6,816 nt of DNA from Actinomycetota bacterium (lineage in GTDB: Bacteria; Actinomycetota; Humimicrobiia; Humimicrobiales; Humimicrobiaceae), in assembly GCA_014360385.1 (NCBI GenBank), contig JACIXO010000068.1, forward strand, positions 1 to 6,816, written 5' to 3'. The notes under the pieces are model-generated. The model was not told where the DNA came from. It saw only the letters and a program-made list of their open reading frames with translations, and made no database searches. How positions within the stretch are numbered: position 1 is the first letter of the stretch; each line of letters begins with the position of its first letter. Both the position numbers and the translations under genes were made by a program. This document shows positions 1 through 5,439 of the stretch, one piece after another.

Positions 1-18
1 CAAAAAAACTTGCCTATT

Positions 19-44
19 AAAATAGAATTTTCTAAAAATTCTAT
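19..44 (-). terminator. Hairpin downstream of the slipin gene, probable terminator
   Basis: A perfect inverted repeat lies just past the slipin stop codon. On the plus strand ATAGAATTTT (22-31) and AAAATTCTAT (35-44) form a 10-bp stem with a 3-base loop. On the minus strand the stem is followed at once by TTT, and a run of seven T comes about 11 bases later (positions 8-2). The stem is AT-only apart from one G-C pair, so it is weaker than a textbook intrinsic terminator. A second, overlapping palindrome at 43-60 (ATATTTTA, TT, TAAAATAT) could compete with it. Its position at the end of the NfeD-slipin unit supports a terminator role. Confidence 0.5.
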
Positions 45-60
45 ATTTTATTTAAAATAT

Positions 61-825
61 CTAAATCTTTTCACCCTTCTCTATAAATGGTTTTATTAAA
101 TCTACAGGCACTGGAAATATAATGGTAGAATTTTGTTCTACTGCTATTTCTCTTAAGGTTTGCAAAAATCTAAGCTGGACAGAGACAGGGGATTTCCTTA
201 GAACTTCTGCAGCATCAAACAACTTCTCTGAAGCCTGGTATTCCCCTTCAGCATTTATTACCTTAGCCCTTCTTTCTCTTTCAGCCTCTGCCTGTTTTGC
301 CATAGCTCTTTGCATTGTTTGAGGAAGTTCTACATCCTTTATCTCCACAGTAGAAACTTTTACACCCCAAGGATCAGTTTGCTCATCTATAATCGTCTGA
401 AGCTCTTTGTTAATTTTATCTCTTCTTGCCAGAAGGTCATCGAGCTCAGCCTGGCCTAAAATACTTCTAAGGGTAGTTTGTGCTATCTGAGAAGTTGCAA
501 CTATATAGTTTTCAATCTCTATTACAGCTTTTTCAGGATCCATTACTCTGAAATATACAACTGCGTTTACTTTAACCGGCACATTATCGCGTGTTATAAC
601 ATCCTGGGGCGGTACATCCATGGTAACTGTCCTTAGATCAACCTTTATCATCTTATCCACAAAGGGAATGATCACAAATATCCCTGGTCCTTTTGTACCT
701 CTAAGTCTACCAAATCTTAAAATAACTCCCCTCTCATATTCCTTTAAAACTTTAATCGCCGAAAAAAGGAGTATAAGCGCAAAAATAGCTACAAATACAA
801 TGAGTACCAGTGTTCCTAAATACAT
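61..825 (-). CDS. Slipin (stomatin-like SPFH-domain membrane protein)
   Basis: This 254-residue protein is a prokaryotic stomatin of the slipin class, which oligomerises at the inner membrane and works with an NfeD protease. An N-terminal hydrophobic segment (about residues 3-25) is followed by the SPFH start EYERGVILRFGR (29-40), then GPGIFVIIPFVD (46-57), DLRTVTMDVPPQDVITRDNVPV (63-84) and the usual LRSILGQAELDDLL stretch (119-132). An Ala/Glu/Arg-rich coiled-coil follows (about 172-208), and the C-terminus has the typical STIIFPVP (233-240). The length fits complete family members. The ATG has a strong ribosome site (AAAGGAG, 6 nt upstream). It lies 200 bp after nfeD on the same strand; this gene order is known from the archaeal PH1510/PH1511 pair and many bacteria. 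The gap is long enough for a promoter of its own. The family assignment is very secure; a substrate or scaffold role with the neighbouring protease is inferred. Confidence 0.95.
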   Translation of the reverse strand: MYLGTLVLIVFVAIFALILLFSAIKVLKEYERGVILRFGRLRGTKGPGIFVIIPFVDKMIKVDLRTVTMDVPPQDVITRDNVPVKVNAVVYFRVMDPEKAVIEIENYIVATSQIAQTTLRSILGQAELDDLLARRDKINKELQTIIDEQTDPWGVKVSTVEIKDVELPQTMQRAMAKQAEAERERRAKVINAEGEYQASEKLFDAAEVLRKSPVSVQLRFLQTLREIAVEQNSTIIFPVPVDLIKPFIEKGEKI

Positions 826-867
826 TGTAATCTCCTTTCCTTATTATTTTTTAGTAATTTTTATTAT

Positions 868-894
868 TAACTATATAACTATAAATTAACTATA
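868..894. repeat. Three copies of TAACTATA upstream of the slipin gene
   Basis: The octamer TAACTATA occurs exactly three times at 868-875, 876-883 and 887-894. The first two copies abut and the third is offset by 11 bases, about one helical turn. They lie 43-69 bp upstream of the slipin start, where a promoter for that gene would be expected. Just upstream on the minus strand are two TTGTCT hexamers (901-896 and 947-942) that could serve as -35 elements, but I see no convincing -10. The repeats could be protein-binding sites or replication slippage in AT-rich DNA. Confidence 0.5.
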
Positions 895-1025
895 AAGACA
901 AATGCTTACTATTTTAATATTTTTTTGTTATTAAGTTTTATAGACAATAAAGAAAAACCTTATAGTCCTTATAGATTATTACGTCATTACATCATATACA
1001 AATATTATTCTCATTTTTTAGCTCA

Positions 1026-2621
1026 TTACGAAAGATCATTTACCTTATTTTCAACCCTTTTAACATAAAGAGTAAGTCCTTTAGAAGAGTTAACAATTAC
1101 TTTTTCACCTTTTCCTATTTTATCTCCATTTTCAGAAACCGCTTTCCAGATTTCTCCGTGGATTCTGACAAGACCTTCCGGCTTTAAGGTCTCTATAACA
1201 ACTGCAGTTTCACCAAGCATTCCTTGTATTCCTGTGACAGGTTTCTTTCTTCTTATTTTATGAAATGCTCTTATTACTATGATACAGAAACCCCCAATTA
1301 CTAAAGAAGCTCCTATTATAAGGCTTCTTGCAATTTTAAGATATGAAGCTTCTGTATTTATCAGTATAAAGGAGCCAATAACTAAAGAAATTATTGCAGG
1401 TATTGATAATGCTCCTCCTGTACCTATGGCAAAATCTAATATGAACAAAATAATAGCCAGAATTATAAGTCCCAAGCCTGCATAATTTATAGGAAGTATG
1501 CTTAAAGAATACATACTCAAAAGTATAAAAAGTGTCCCAATTGCACCTGATACACCAAGTCCTGGCTGGGAAAACTCATATATAATCGCCAAAACTCCTA
1601 ATGAAAGTAAAATATAAGCTATATTAGGATCTGATATAACATGAAGAAACCTTGTCAGAAATCCCATCTGAAGATTCTCAACCTTTGCATCTTTCCCACT
1701 TAAAAGATATACCTTTCCATGTTTTTCTACATTTAACCCATCGATTTTCGAAAGAAGCTCCCGATAATCTTTTGCAACAAAATCTATAACTTTAAGCTCA
1801 AGTGCCTCCTCGTACGTTATGGACTGACTTTCTCTTACAGCTTTTTCTGCCCACTCAGGATTTCTCCCTTTCGTCTGTGCAAGATTTTTTATAAAGGAAA
1901 CAGAGTCGTTCACAACCTTTTCCATAACTTCATCCGACAACTGCTGATTAGTGCCAAGATTTACAGGATGAGCAGCTCCTATGCTTGTAGCAGGAGCCAT
2001 AACAGCGATGTCACTTGCATAGGCTATAAATACACCTGCTGATGCTGCTCTTGCACCTTCGGGATAAACAAAAACTATAACGGGCATAGAACAAGTTAGC
2101 ATATTTTGTACAATTTCTCTCATGGAGCTTTCAAGACCCCCTGGTGTATCCATAACAATAATAAGAGCTCTTTTTTGTACTTGAGACTTGCTAATGCAAT
2201 TTTTAATATAGTTCGAAATAGCTGGGTTAATTACTCCAGTAATATTTGCTATATAAAATTCATTTATCTTCTCTCGTTTATCTTCTTTTTCTCCAGAATT
2301 CTCTTTATTTTGAGAGATATTTTCTTCTAAAAGTATAAAATACTCAATCGGAGATTCTAAGGTATTATTTAGAGTATTAATAGTGCTATAAGTATTATTA
2401 GTATTATTAATTAATGGAAAACTCTTATTATTAATATAATTTAGAGGAATTCTCGAATAAATAATGCGACGAGGGTTATAGATAGCTTCAGTCGAACAGG
2501 ATAGAATAGAGAAAAATGAAAAAAATATTACACAAACTAAAACTACACTAACTAAAACTCCAAGAAATAAATTCTTCAATATTTTTGTCTTTAAATTATT
2601 GCCTTTCTTTAGTAATAACAA
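1026..2621 (-). CDS. nfeD: Long-form NfeD membrane-bound ClpP-class serine protease
   Basis: A 531-residue NfeD of the long class, an inner-membrane serine protease with its catalytic domain outside the cytoplasm. A hydrophobic signal/anchor (about 15-41) ends in ILSC (Cys42), a possible but imperfect lipobox. Residues about 60-120 form a low-complexity Asn/Thr/Ser then Lys/Glu linker. The ClpP-like domain (about 122-290) has DTPGG (158-162) and the nucleophile region GARAASAG with Ser194, as in PH1510. The Lys of the Ser-Lys dyad is not obvious: the region before the conserved EEAL (271-274) reads AVRESQSIT. Five membrane segments (about 332-350, 357-378, 381-399, 405-423, 432-451) precede a C-terminal OB-fold domain (about 462-523). 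The TTG start lacks a ribosome site. An in-frame stop three codons upstream rules out a longer gene, and a slightly internal start (a TTG at residue 15) is possible. It pairs with the downstream slipin. Confidence 0.92.
   Translation of the reverse strand: MLLLKKGNNLKTKILKNLFLGVLVSVVLVCVIFFSFFSILSCSTEAIYNPRRIIYSRIPLNYINNKSFPLINNTNNTYSTINTLNNTLESPIEYFILLEENISQNKENSGEKEDKREKINEFYIANITGVINPAISNYIKNCISKSQVQKRALIIVMDTPGGLESSMREIVQNMLTCSMPVIVFVYPEGARAASAGVFIAYASDIAVMAPATSIGAAHPVNLGTNQQLSDEVMEKVVNDSVSFIKNLAQTKGRNPEWAEKAVRESQSITYEEALELKVIDFVAKDYRELLSKIDGLNVEKHGKVYLLSGKDAKVENLQMGFLTRFLHVISDPNIAYILLSLGVLAIIYEFSQPGLGVSGAIGTLFILLSMYSLSILPINYAGLGLIILAIILFILDFAIGTGGALSIPAIISLVIGSFILINTEASYLKIARSLIIGASLVIGGFCIIVIRAFHKIRRKKPVTGIQGMLGETAVVIETLKPEGLVRIHGEIWKAVSENGDKIGKGEKVIVNSSKGLTLYVKRVENKVNDLS
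2350..2450. repeat. AT-only low-complexity tract coding the NfeD linker
   Basis: The stretch is built of imperfectly repeated TATTA/AGTATTA units; three copies of AGTATTA fall between about 2374 and 2405. On the minus strand it encodes the Asn/Thr-rich linker of NfeD (about residues 57-90: repeated Asn-Asn and Asn-Thr). It stays in frame, so it looks like triplet or slippage expansion tolerated in an unstructured linker between the membrane anchor and the protease domain. Confidence 0.5.
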
Positions 2622-2649
2622 GGATTTTACTCAATTTATAATTAGTTCT

Positions 2650-2694
2650 TGCTGAATAATTCAGCATTTTTTAAAATTATTTGCCTGGTGTCAA
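2650..2694 (-). promoter_or_regulatory. Candidate nfeD promoter with a 17-bp palindrome at its start site
   Basis: On the minus strand a consensus -35 TTGACA (2694-2689) is followed after 17 bases by AAAAAT (2671-2666, 4 of 6 matches to the -10). A perfect palindrome TGCTGAATTATTCAGCA (2666-2650) begins at the last -10 base and covers the predicted start site, about 29 bp before the nfeD start codon. This is a classic repressor-operator position. Read on the plus strand, the same palindrome followed by six T looks like an intrinsic terminator, but no plus-strand gene ends here. Confidence 0.5.
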
Positions 2695-2711
2695 ATAACC
2701 CCGGGTCATTT
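2689..2711. other. Isolated GC-rich patch between vapC and nfeD
   Basis: The plus strand here reads TGTCAAATAACCCCGGGTCA (from 2689), a short GC-rich patch in otherwise AT-rich intergenic DNA. It includes the hexamer CCCGGG and the -35 of the nfeD promoter (complement of TGTCAA). It begins with TG and ends with CA, like many insertion-sequence ends, but I found no matching inverted copy in the window and no transposase. I cannot assign it. Confidence 0.3.
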
Positions 2712-2735
2712 TTAATAAATATTTTCTATAATAAT

Positions 2736-3155
2736 TCATAACGAAATATACTTTATATGTTTAAATAATCTAAAATGCTTGTCATGTGTAGCAATATAGT
2801 TAATTCCATAGTAGCTCATAGTCGCTACATGAATTGCATCTCGAGGAAATATATTTTGATTAAAATTTTTTGCCAATAGATTTCTCGCTTCATTTATTAT
2901 CTGCAAGTTGATAGATAAAACATCATCTATAATCTGCAAAAAATTATCAAAAACCTCTAACCCCTTTTTTAATAAATTAATTGCTTGATAGCGATATAAT
3001 ATCTCTTGTAAAACTTCTGTTGAAGTTACACCAATAATCTTGCCATCAGAAACCTGTTCTAATACTTTAATTGAGAGGATCTTGTTCGGATGCTCCTGTC
3101 CTGCAGCATATATTGGAATATTTGTGTCTATAAACACTTTAATTTTCTCTATCAC
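2736..3155 (-). CDS. vapC: VapC-type PIN-domain ribonuclease toxin
   Basis: A complete PIN domain of 139 residues. Members of this family are Mg-dependent RNases that cleave tRNA, rRNA or mRNA and are held inactive by the partner antitoxin. The acidic active-site residues are visible: Asp10 in FIDTN, Glu47 in TSTEVLQEIL, Asp106 in PRDAIHVATM and Asp125 in ATHDKHF. The start is GTG, preceded by GAAGGAG with a 6-base spacer, and lies inside the end of the antitoxin gene with a 17-bp overlap (3139-3155). Such overlap is typical of translationally coupled toxin-antitoxin operons. The active site is intact, so the toxin is probably functional. The RNA target cannot be read from the sequence. Confidence 0.92.
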   Translation of the reverse strand: MIEKIKVFIDTNIPIYAAGQEHPNKILSIKVLEQVSDGKIIGVTSTEVLQEILYRYQAINLLKKGLEVFDNFLQIIDDVLSINLQIINEARNLLAKNFNQNIFPRDAIHVATMSYYGINYIATHDKHFRLFKHIKYISL

Positions 3156-3390
3156 TTAGAGCTCCTTCTATTATTTCTTTTTCCATTAACTCACAACTTG
3201 CAACAGGAAGATTTAGAGATTTTAATCTTCTAAGAGCTTTTAACTTATCATCTTTATCTTTTATACCATAGTAAGCAGCAACAGCTTCCCTTACCAGTCC
3301 TCCAATAGACACTTTTTCTCTCTTTGCTTTTTCTTTTAACTTACTATATACATCTTCTTCAAATAGGAGCGTAGTTTTTTTTAAAGACAT
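3139..3390 (-). CDS. vapB: VapB-type ribbon-helix-helix antitoxin
   Basis: An 83-residue protein with an N-terminal ribbon-helix-helix (CopG/Arc-like) DNA-binding domain: strand TTLLFEEDV (6-14), helix YSKLKEKAKRE (15-25), turn KVSIGGL (26-32), helix VREAVAAYYG (33-42). A charged C-terminal tail (about 43-83) would be the part that wraps the toxin. In this family the antitoxin, or the antitoxin-toxin complex, represses its own promoter. The ATG has a near-perfect ribosome site, AAAGGAGG, with a 10-base spacer. It overlaps the downstream toxin by 17 bp. The pairing with a PIN toxin makes the call secure; the vapB symbol is generic. Confidence 0.9.
   Translation of the reverse strand: MSLKKTTLLFEEDVYSKLKEKAKREKVSIGGLVREAVAAYYGIKDKDDKLKALRRLKSLNLPVASCELMEKEIIEGALSDREN
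3162..3168 (-). promoter_or_regulatory. Ribosome binding site that fixes the vapC GTG start
   Basis: GAAGGAG on the minus strand lies inside the vapB coding region, 6 bases before the GTG at 3155. It supports GTG as the toxin start and internal re-initiation from the antitoxin message. Confidence 0.75.
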
Positions 3391-3420
3391 TGTTAGTTTC
3401 CTCCTTTTTATATACCACTT

Positions 3421-3433
3421 ATTATATATTATA
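3421..3433 (-). promoter_or_regulatory. Possible -10 elements of the vapBC promoter
   Basis: Two TATAAT hexamers occur on the minus strand (3433-3428 and 3426-3421), about 30-40 bp upstream of the vapB ATG. Neither has a recognisable -35 at 16-18 bp. AT-rich DNA makes chance TATAAT common, so this is a weak call based mainly on position. Confidence 0.3.
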
Positions 3434-3546
3434 CGAATATTTTATATCTTCGCACTTTCTTCGTTCCAGCTACTAAACTAACACCTTTTATTAGGGATCT
3501 AAAAATCATCTAACATTTATTAATCATCATTACTATCCAACTATTT

Positions 3547-3584
3547 GTTATATTATGTATATAGCTCCATATACATAATATAAC
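3547..3584. repeat. Perfect 16-bp inverted repeat with 6-base loop
   Basis: GTTATATTATGTATAT (3547-3562), loop AGCTCC (3563-3568), then the exact inverse ATATACATAATATAAC (3569-3584). On the plus strand it is followed by TTTT; on the minus strand by AAATAG, so it does not look like an intrinsic terminator for the minus-strand HD gene 184 nt upstream. It could be an RNA hairpin, a protein-binding palindrome or a small mobile-element relic. Confidence 0.85.
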
Positions 3585-3659
3585 TTTTCAAGAAATAATC
3601 CAATATATATCTGAAAAAATAAGTTGTACTAAAGTAACCAAACCAAAATGTTGCTACTT

Positions 3660-3695
3660 TATCATATCGAATTAGTCCTATCATATCGAATTAGT
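3660..3695. repeat. 17-bp direct repeat, period 19
   Basis: TATCATATCGAATTAGT occurs identically at 3660-3676 and 3679-3695, separated by CC. A 19-bp period is just under two helical turns, so bound proteins would sit on nearly the same face of the DNA. It lies about 70-110 bp downstream of the HD gene stop. Iteron-like binding site or a recent tandem duplication are both possible. Confidence 0.85.
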
Positions 3696-3767
3696 AAATA
3701 TAGGTGTTATAAATAAAGGGAAAGAAGAGGAATAGACAATAAATGAAATATGTTTTACTAAAAAATC

Positions 3768-4643
3768 TCAGCATATCAAGTTGAATTCCTTTTTGGCTAT
3801 TTCTTTCCCAGTATCAGTAAGAAATGCTTTATTCACAATATCCTTAAGCTTTGCCTTATCATACAAATCCAATCTTTCCTTCAAGTTTACAATAGTATCT
3901 GCATCATAAAGAACTTTAAAATTTTGTGTATTGATCTTTCCAGGTGTATGATGATTGGCAATTATCTCACAAATTTCATCAATATCTTCTTTTTTTAGTC
4001 CGAATTTAAGGAGGATATGCCTTGCAATTGTGGGTCCTTCTTTTTCGTGATAGCAAGCATCTGAAGATCCATACTTAACTTCGGCTTCCTTTATCCCTAT
4101 AGCTTCTTTTATCCCTATATCGTGTAATATACTTGAAGGTATCACAATGTGCCAGTCTGCTTTTTCTTTTTTTAGAATTTTCTCTGCAAATTTCATTACT
4201 TTCTCAGCATGCTCTATTCTTTTTACATCCCCCTTAAAATATTTTTTCAATTCCTCTAAAAGTTTCTGTTTTACAGTTACTAGTTTATTTTCCACATATT
4301 TTAGATAAATTCTTTCACCCACACATTCTTTTGCATATCTACACCAATCAATACAGCTTGACTCTGTTTCACGCACAAAAATATTTTTACAACCTGGGCA
4401 TACTGTCTTAATTTCATCCGTCCATATCTCCACTTCACCACCACAGTGGGGACATTTATATAATTCTGGCTTTGGCTGAAAAATCCTGCGAGAACCAGGA
4501 CACCTAAATGTCATTTTAGTCTTTCTCCCTCTATACTTGTATACTTTTATAGCTATTTCTTCAAAAGGTGTGCTTTTCACGGAAACTAAAATTGCATCCT
4601 TTATATTCTTTACCAATCTTGCTTTTCCTTCTATTATATGCAA
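3768..4643 (-). CDS. Zinc-ribbon plus HD-domain phosphohydrolase, fused to ferredoxin remnant
   Basis: From TTG at 4643 this is 291 residues. Residues 1-43 are the tail of a ferredoxin-like protein (separate entry). From Met44 it matches a bacterial family that starts MxFKCPG: Cys48, CPHC (64-67), CPGC (82-85), then SC, DWC and KEC (Cys97, 101, 107), a likely metal-binding ribbon. The HD domain follows: His145, HD pair His174-Asp175, His199, HH 231-232 and Asp247/Asp249 in LYDADTIVNL. HD proteins hydrolyse phosphate esters, often nucleotides; the substrate here is unknown. Start choice: TTG 4643 has AAGGAG only 2 bases away (too close), while ATG 4514 has GAGGGAG about 10 bases upstream and agrees with the family start, giving 248 residues. 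The frame is open upstream to 4750. Odd: the six residues GIKEAI (176-181 region) are tandemly duplicated right after the HD pair. Confidence 0.85.
   Translation of the reverse strand: MHIIEGKARLVKNIKDAILVSVKSTPFEEIAIKVYKYRGRKTKMTFRCPGSRRIFQPKPELYKCPHCGGEVEIWTDEIKTVCPGCKNIFVRETESSCIDWCRYAKECVGERIYLKYVENKLVTVKQKLLEELKKYFKGDVKRIEHAEKVMKFAEKILKKEKADWHIVIPSSILHDIGIKEAIGIKEAEVKYGSSDACYHEKEGPTIARHILLKFGLKKEDIDEICEIIANHHTPGKINTQNFKVLYDADTIVNLKERLDLYDKAKLKDIVNKAFLTDTGKEIAKKEFNLIC
4084..4119. repeat. 18-bp in-frame tandem duplication inside the HD gene
   Basis: GCTTCCTTTATCCCTATA (4084-4101) is followed directly by a copy with one difference (4102-4119). On the minus strand it turns HDIGIKEAE into HDIGIKEAIGIKEAE, inserting six residues between the HD metal ligands and the conserved EVKYGSS segment. 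The frame is kept. I know the family form as HDIGIKEAEVKYGSS from memory, which suggests the insertion is specific to this copy. Confidence 0.85.
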
Positions 4644-4735
4644 AGCTCCTTCTGGATAATTTGGAATACACAGACCACAACCTCTACACTTATCTTCATC
4701 AATTTTTATTATATTTCTTATTTTCTTACTGTCAT
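4515..4735 (-). pseudogene. Degenerate ferredoxin module at the 5' end of the HD gene
   Basis: Translation of the HD gene's own frame upstream of its TTG gives KIDEDKCRGCGLCIPNYP then EGALHIIEGKARLV, the N-terminal half of a 2[4Fe-4S] ferredoxin. A good start, ATG at 4735 with AGAGG 8 bases upstream (4748-4744), gives MTVRK and then TAA (4720-4718). One extra A in the AAAA run (4721-4724) would restore MTVRKIRNIIKIDEDKC, the expected family N-terminus. The fourth cluster ligand is Tyr (TAT, 4658-4656) where CP is expected. The second cluster is absent: KARLVKNI runs straight into KDAILV, as if about 16 residues were deleted. Three lesions together indicate decay rather than a working ferredoxin. 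The frameshift alone could be an assembly error. Confidence 0.7.
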
Positions 4736-4778
4736 AAATCTTGCCTCTTTAAATTCTTAAATTAATAACCTAAAAAAT

Positions 4779-4899
4779 CTAATAATTATAGAATTTGACC
4801 ACCTTTCTCTATGCTTACCCTAAATCTTCCAATATTATTAGTTTAATGCTAATAATTTGGTAACAATAATAAATATATAAAATAAATATTAGTCTAATA
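4779..4899 (-). promoter_or_regulatory. Cluster of ATTATTAG half-sites and palindromes before the ferredoxin/HD gene
   Basis: CTAATAAT or its inverse recurs between the rrf2 stop and the ferredoxin ATG. TATTAG-T-CTAATA is a palindrome overlapping the rrf2 stop (4887-4899). A long imperfect inverted repeat (4829-4841 with 4849-4860, 7-base loop, one bulged base) contains ATTATTAG and CTAATAAT. A single CTAATAAT (4779-4786) overlaps a TATAAT -10 candidate (minus strand 4790-4785), 50 bp before the ATG. A regulator-binding array, perhaps for the adjacent Rrf2 protein, would explain this; AT-rich coincidence is the alternative. No -35 is obvious. Confidence 0.4.
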
Positions 4900-5287
4900 A
4901 GGATGCTAAAGTTACATTTTTCAATTTTGAAATTACATACTCTTGAATCTCATCCAGCTGTTTTCTAAGCTTACAGTTTTGTATCCTGTGACATACTCTT
5001 TTCTTAAAAAGGCATTCATTTATTTTCACTGACCCTTGAAAAATCTCAATAAGATCAACCAGGTATATTTTTTCTGGCGCCATTTCTAAAGTAAAACCTC
5101 CCCCAAAACCTTTCGAAGACTTAAGAATACCATTCTGGTGTAATACCTGCAGAATTTTCCTTAAAAAAGGTCTTGGTATTCCTAATTCTTCTACAATTTT
5201 TGTAACAGACACATTTTGCCCCTTATTTTTTGCAATAAAACAAAGAGCTCTTACAGCGTAATCTGTATCACGTGTTATAAGTTTCAT
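4889..5287 (-). CDS. Rrf2-family transcriptional regulator (probable Fe-S/NO sensor type)
   Basis: A complete 132-residue Rrf2 protein, a dimeric winged-helix repressor related to IscR and NsrR. The N-terminus MKLITRDTDYAVRAL is typical. The helix-turn-helix covers about residues 25-50 (SVTKIVEELGIPRPFLRKIL) and the wing is SSKGFGGGFTL (57-67). Three cysteines, Cys92, Cys99 and Cys105, sit in the usual cluster-binding loop. Asp9 aligns with the Asp that completes the [4Fe-4S] cluster in Streptomyces NsrR, which favours an NO- or redox-sensing role, though this is inference from position. The ATG has only a weak ribosome site (AAGAGA close to the start). It follows the hemerythrin gene by 152 bp and precedes the ferredoxin/HD gene by about 150 bp, all on one strand, so it is the likely regulator of these neighbours. 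Confidence 0.92.
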   Translation of the reverse strand: MKLITRDTDYAVRALCFIAKNKGQNVSVTKIVEELGIPRPFLRKILQVLHQNGILKSSKGFGGGFTLEMAPEKIYLVDLIEIFQGSVKINECLFKKRVCHRIQNCKLRKQLDEIQEYVISKLKNVTLASLLD

Positions 5288-5326
5288 GGTCTCTTGGACT
5301 CTAAACTAAATTCTTTATGCTTCTAT

Positions 5327-5362
5327 CTTTGTTACCCTTTGTTACCCATTTTCTTTGTTATT
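5327..5362. repeat. Tandem 10-bp repeats upstream of rrf2
   Basis: CTTTGTTACC occurs twice without a gap (5327-5336, 5337-5346), and a third partial copy CTTTGTTATT is at 5353-5362. On the minus strand these read GGTAACAAAG. They lie 40-75 bp upstream of the rrf2 ATG. A 10-bp period puts the copies on the same helix face, as expected for cooperative binding. I see no clear -35/-10 pair beside them. Confidence 0.6.
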
Positions 5363-5439
5363 TCTCCAATTCTTTCCAACCGAAAAATTCAGTATTTTTA
5401 TTTTAATAAATAATTGGTTTTCCAAAGAATAAATTACTT

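Larger units (their letters stand above)
3391..3767. other. 377-bp gene-free gap between the HD gene and vapB
   Basis: No open reading frame with a ribosome site is visible on either strand. The gap holds the vapBC promoter region at its left end, a perfect 16-bp inverted repeat near the middle (3547-3584) and a 17-bp direct repeat (3660-3695). No clear intrinsic terminator with a U-run follows the HD gene. The density of perfect repeats makes this more structured than ordinary spacer and could mark an insertion boundary of the toxin-antitoxin module. Confidence 0.6.

Noticed and set aside
122..889. Plus-strand open frames antisense to the slipin gene
   Set aside because: They lie opposite a secure SPFH gene, lack ribosome sites and recognisable domains, and mirror its codon structure.
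1279..2330. Plus-strand open frames antisense to nfeD
   Set aside because: Shadow frames of a well-supported gene; no start signals and low-complexity hydrophobic translations.
3391..3767. CRISPR-like or origin-type iteron array
   Set aside because: Only two copies of one repeat with a 2-bp spacer, and no Cas or replication gene in the window.
4568..4765. Plus-strand frame of 65 residues over the ferredoxin remnant
   Set aside because: No ribosome site; the opposite strand has clear ferredoxin homology.
5216..5413. Plus-strand frame of 65 residues over the rrf2 start
   Set aside because: Antisense to the conserved Rrf2 N-terminus and without a ribosome site.
5414..5425. TTGG-TTTT-CCAA hairpin after the hemerythrin stop
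   Set aside because: A 4-bp stem is too short to call a terminator.
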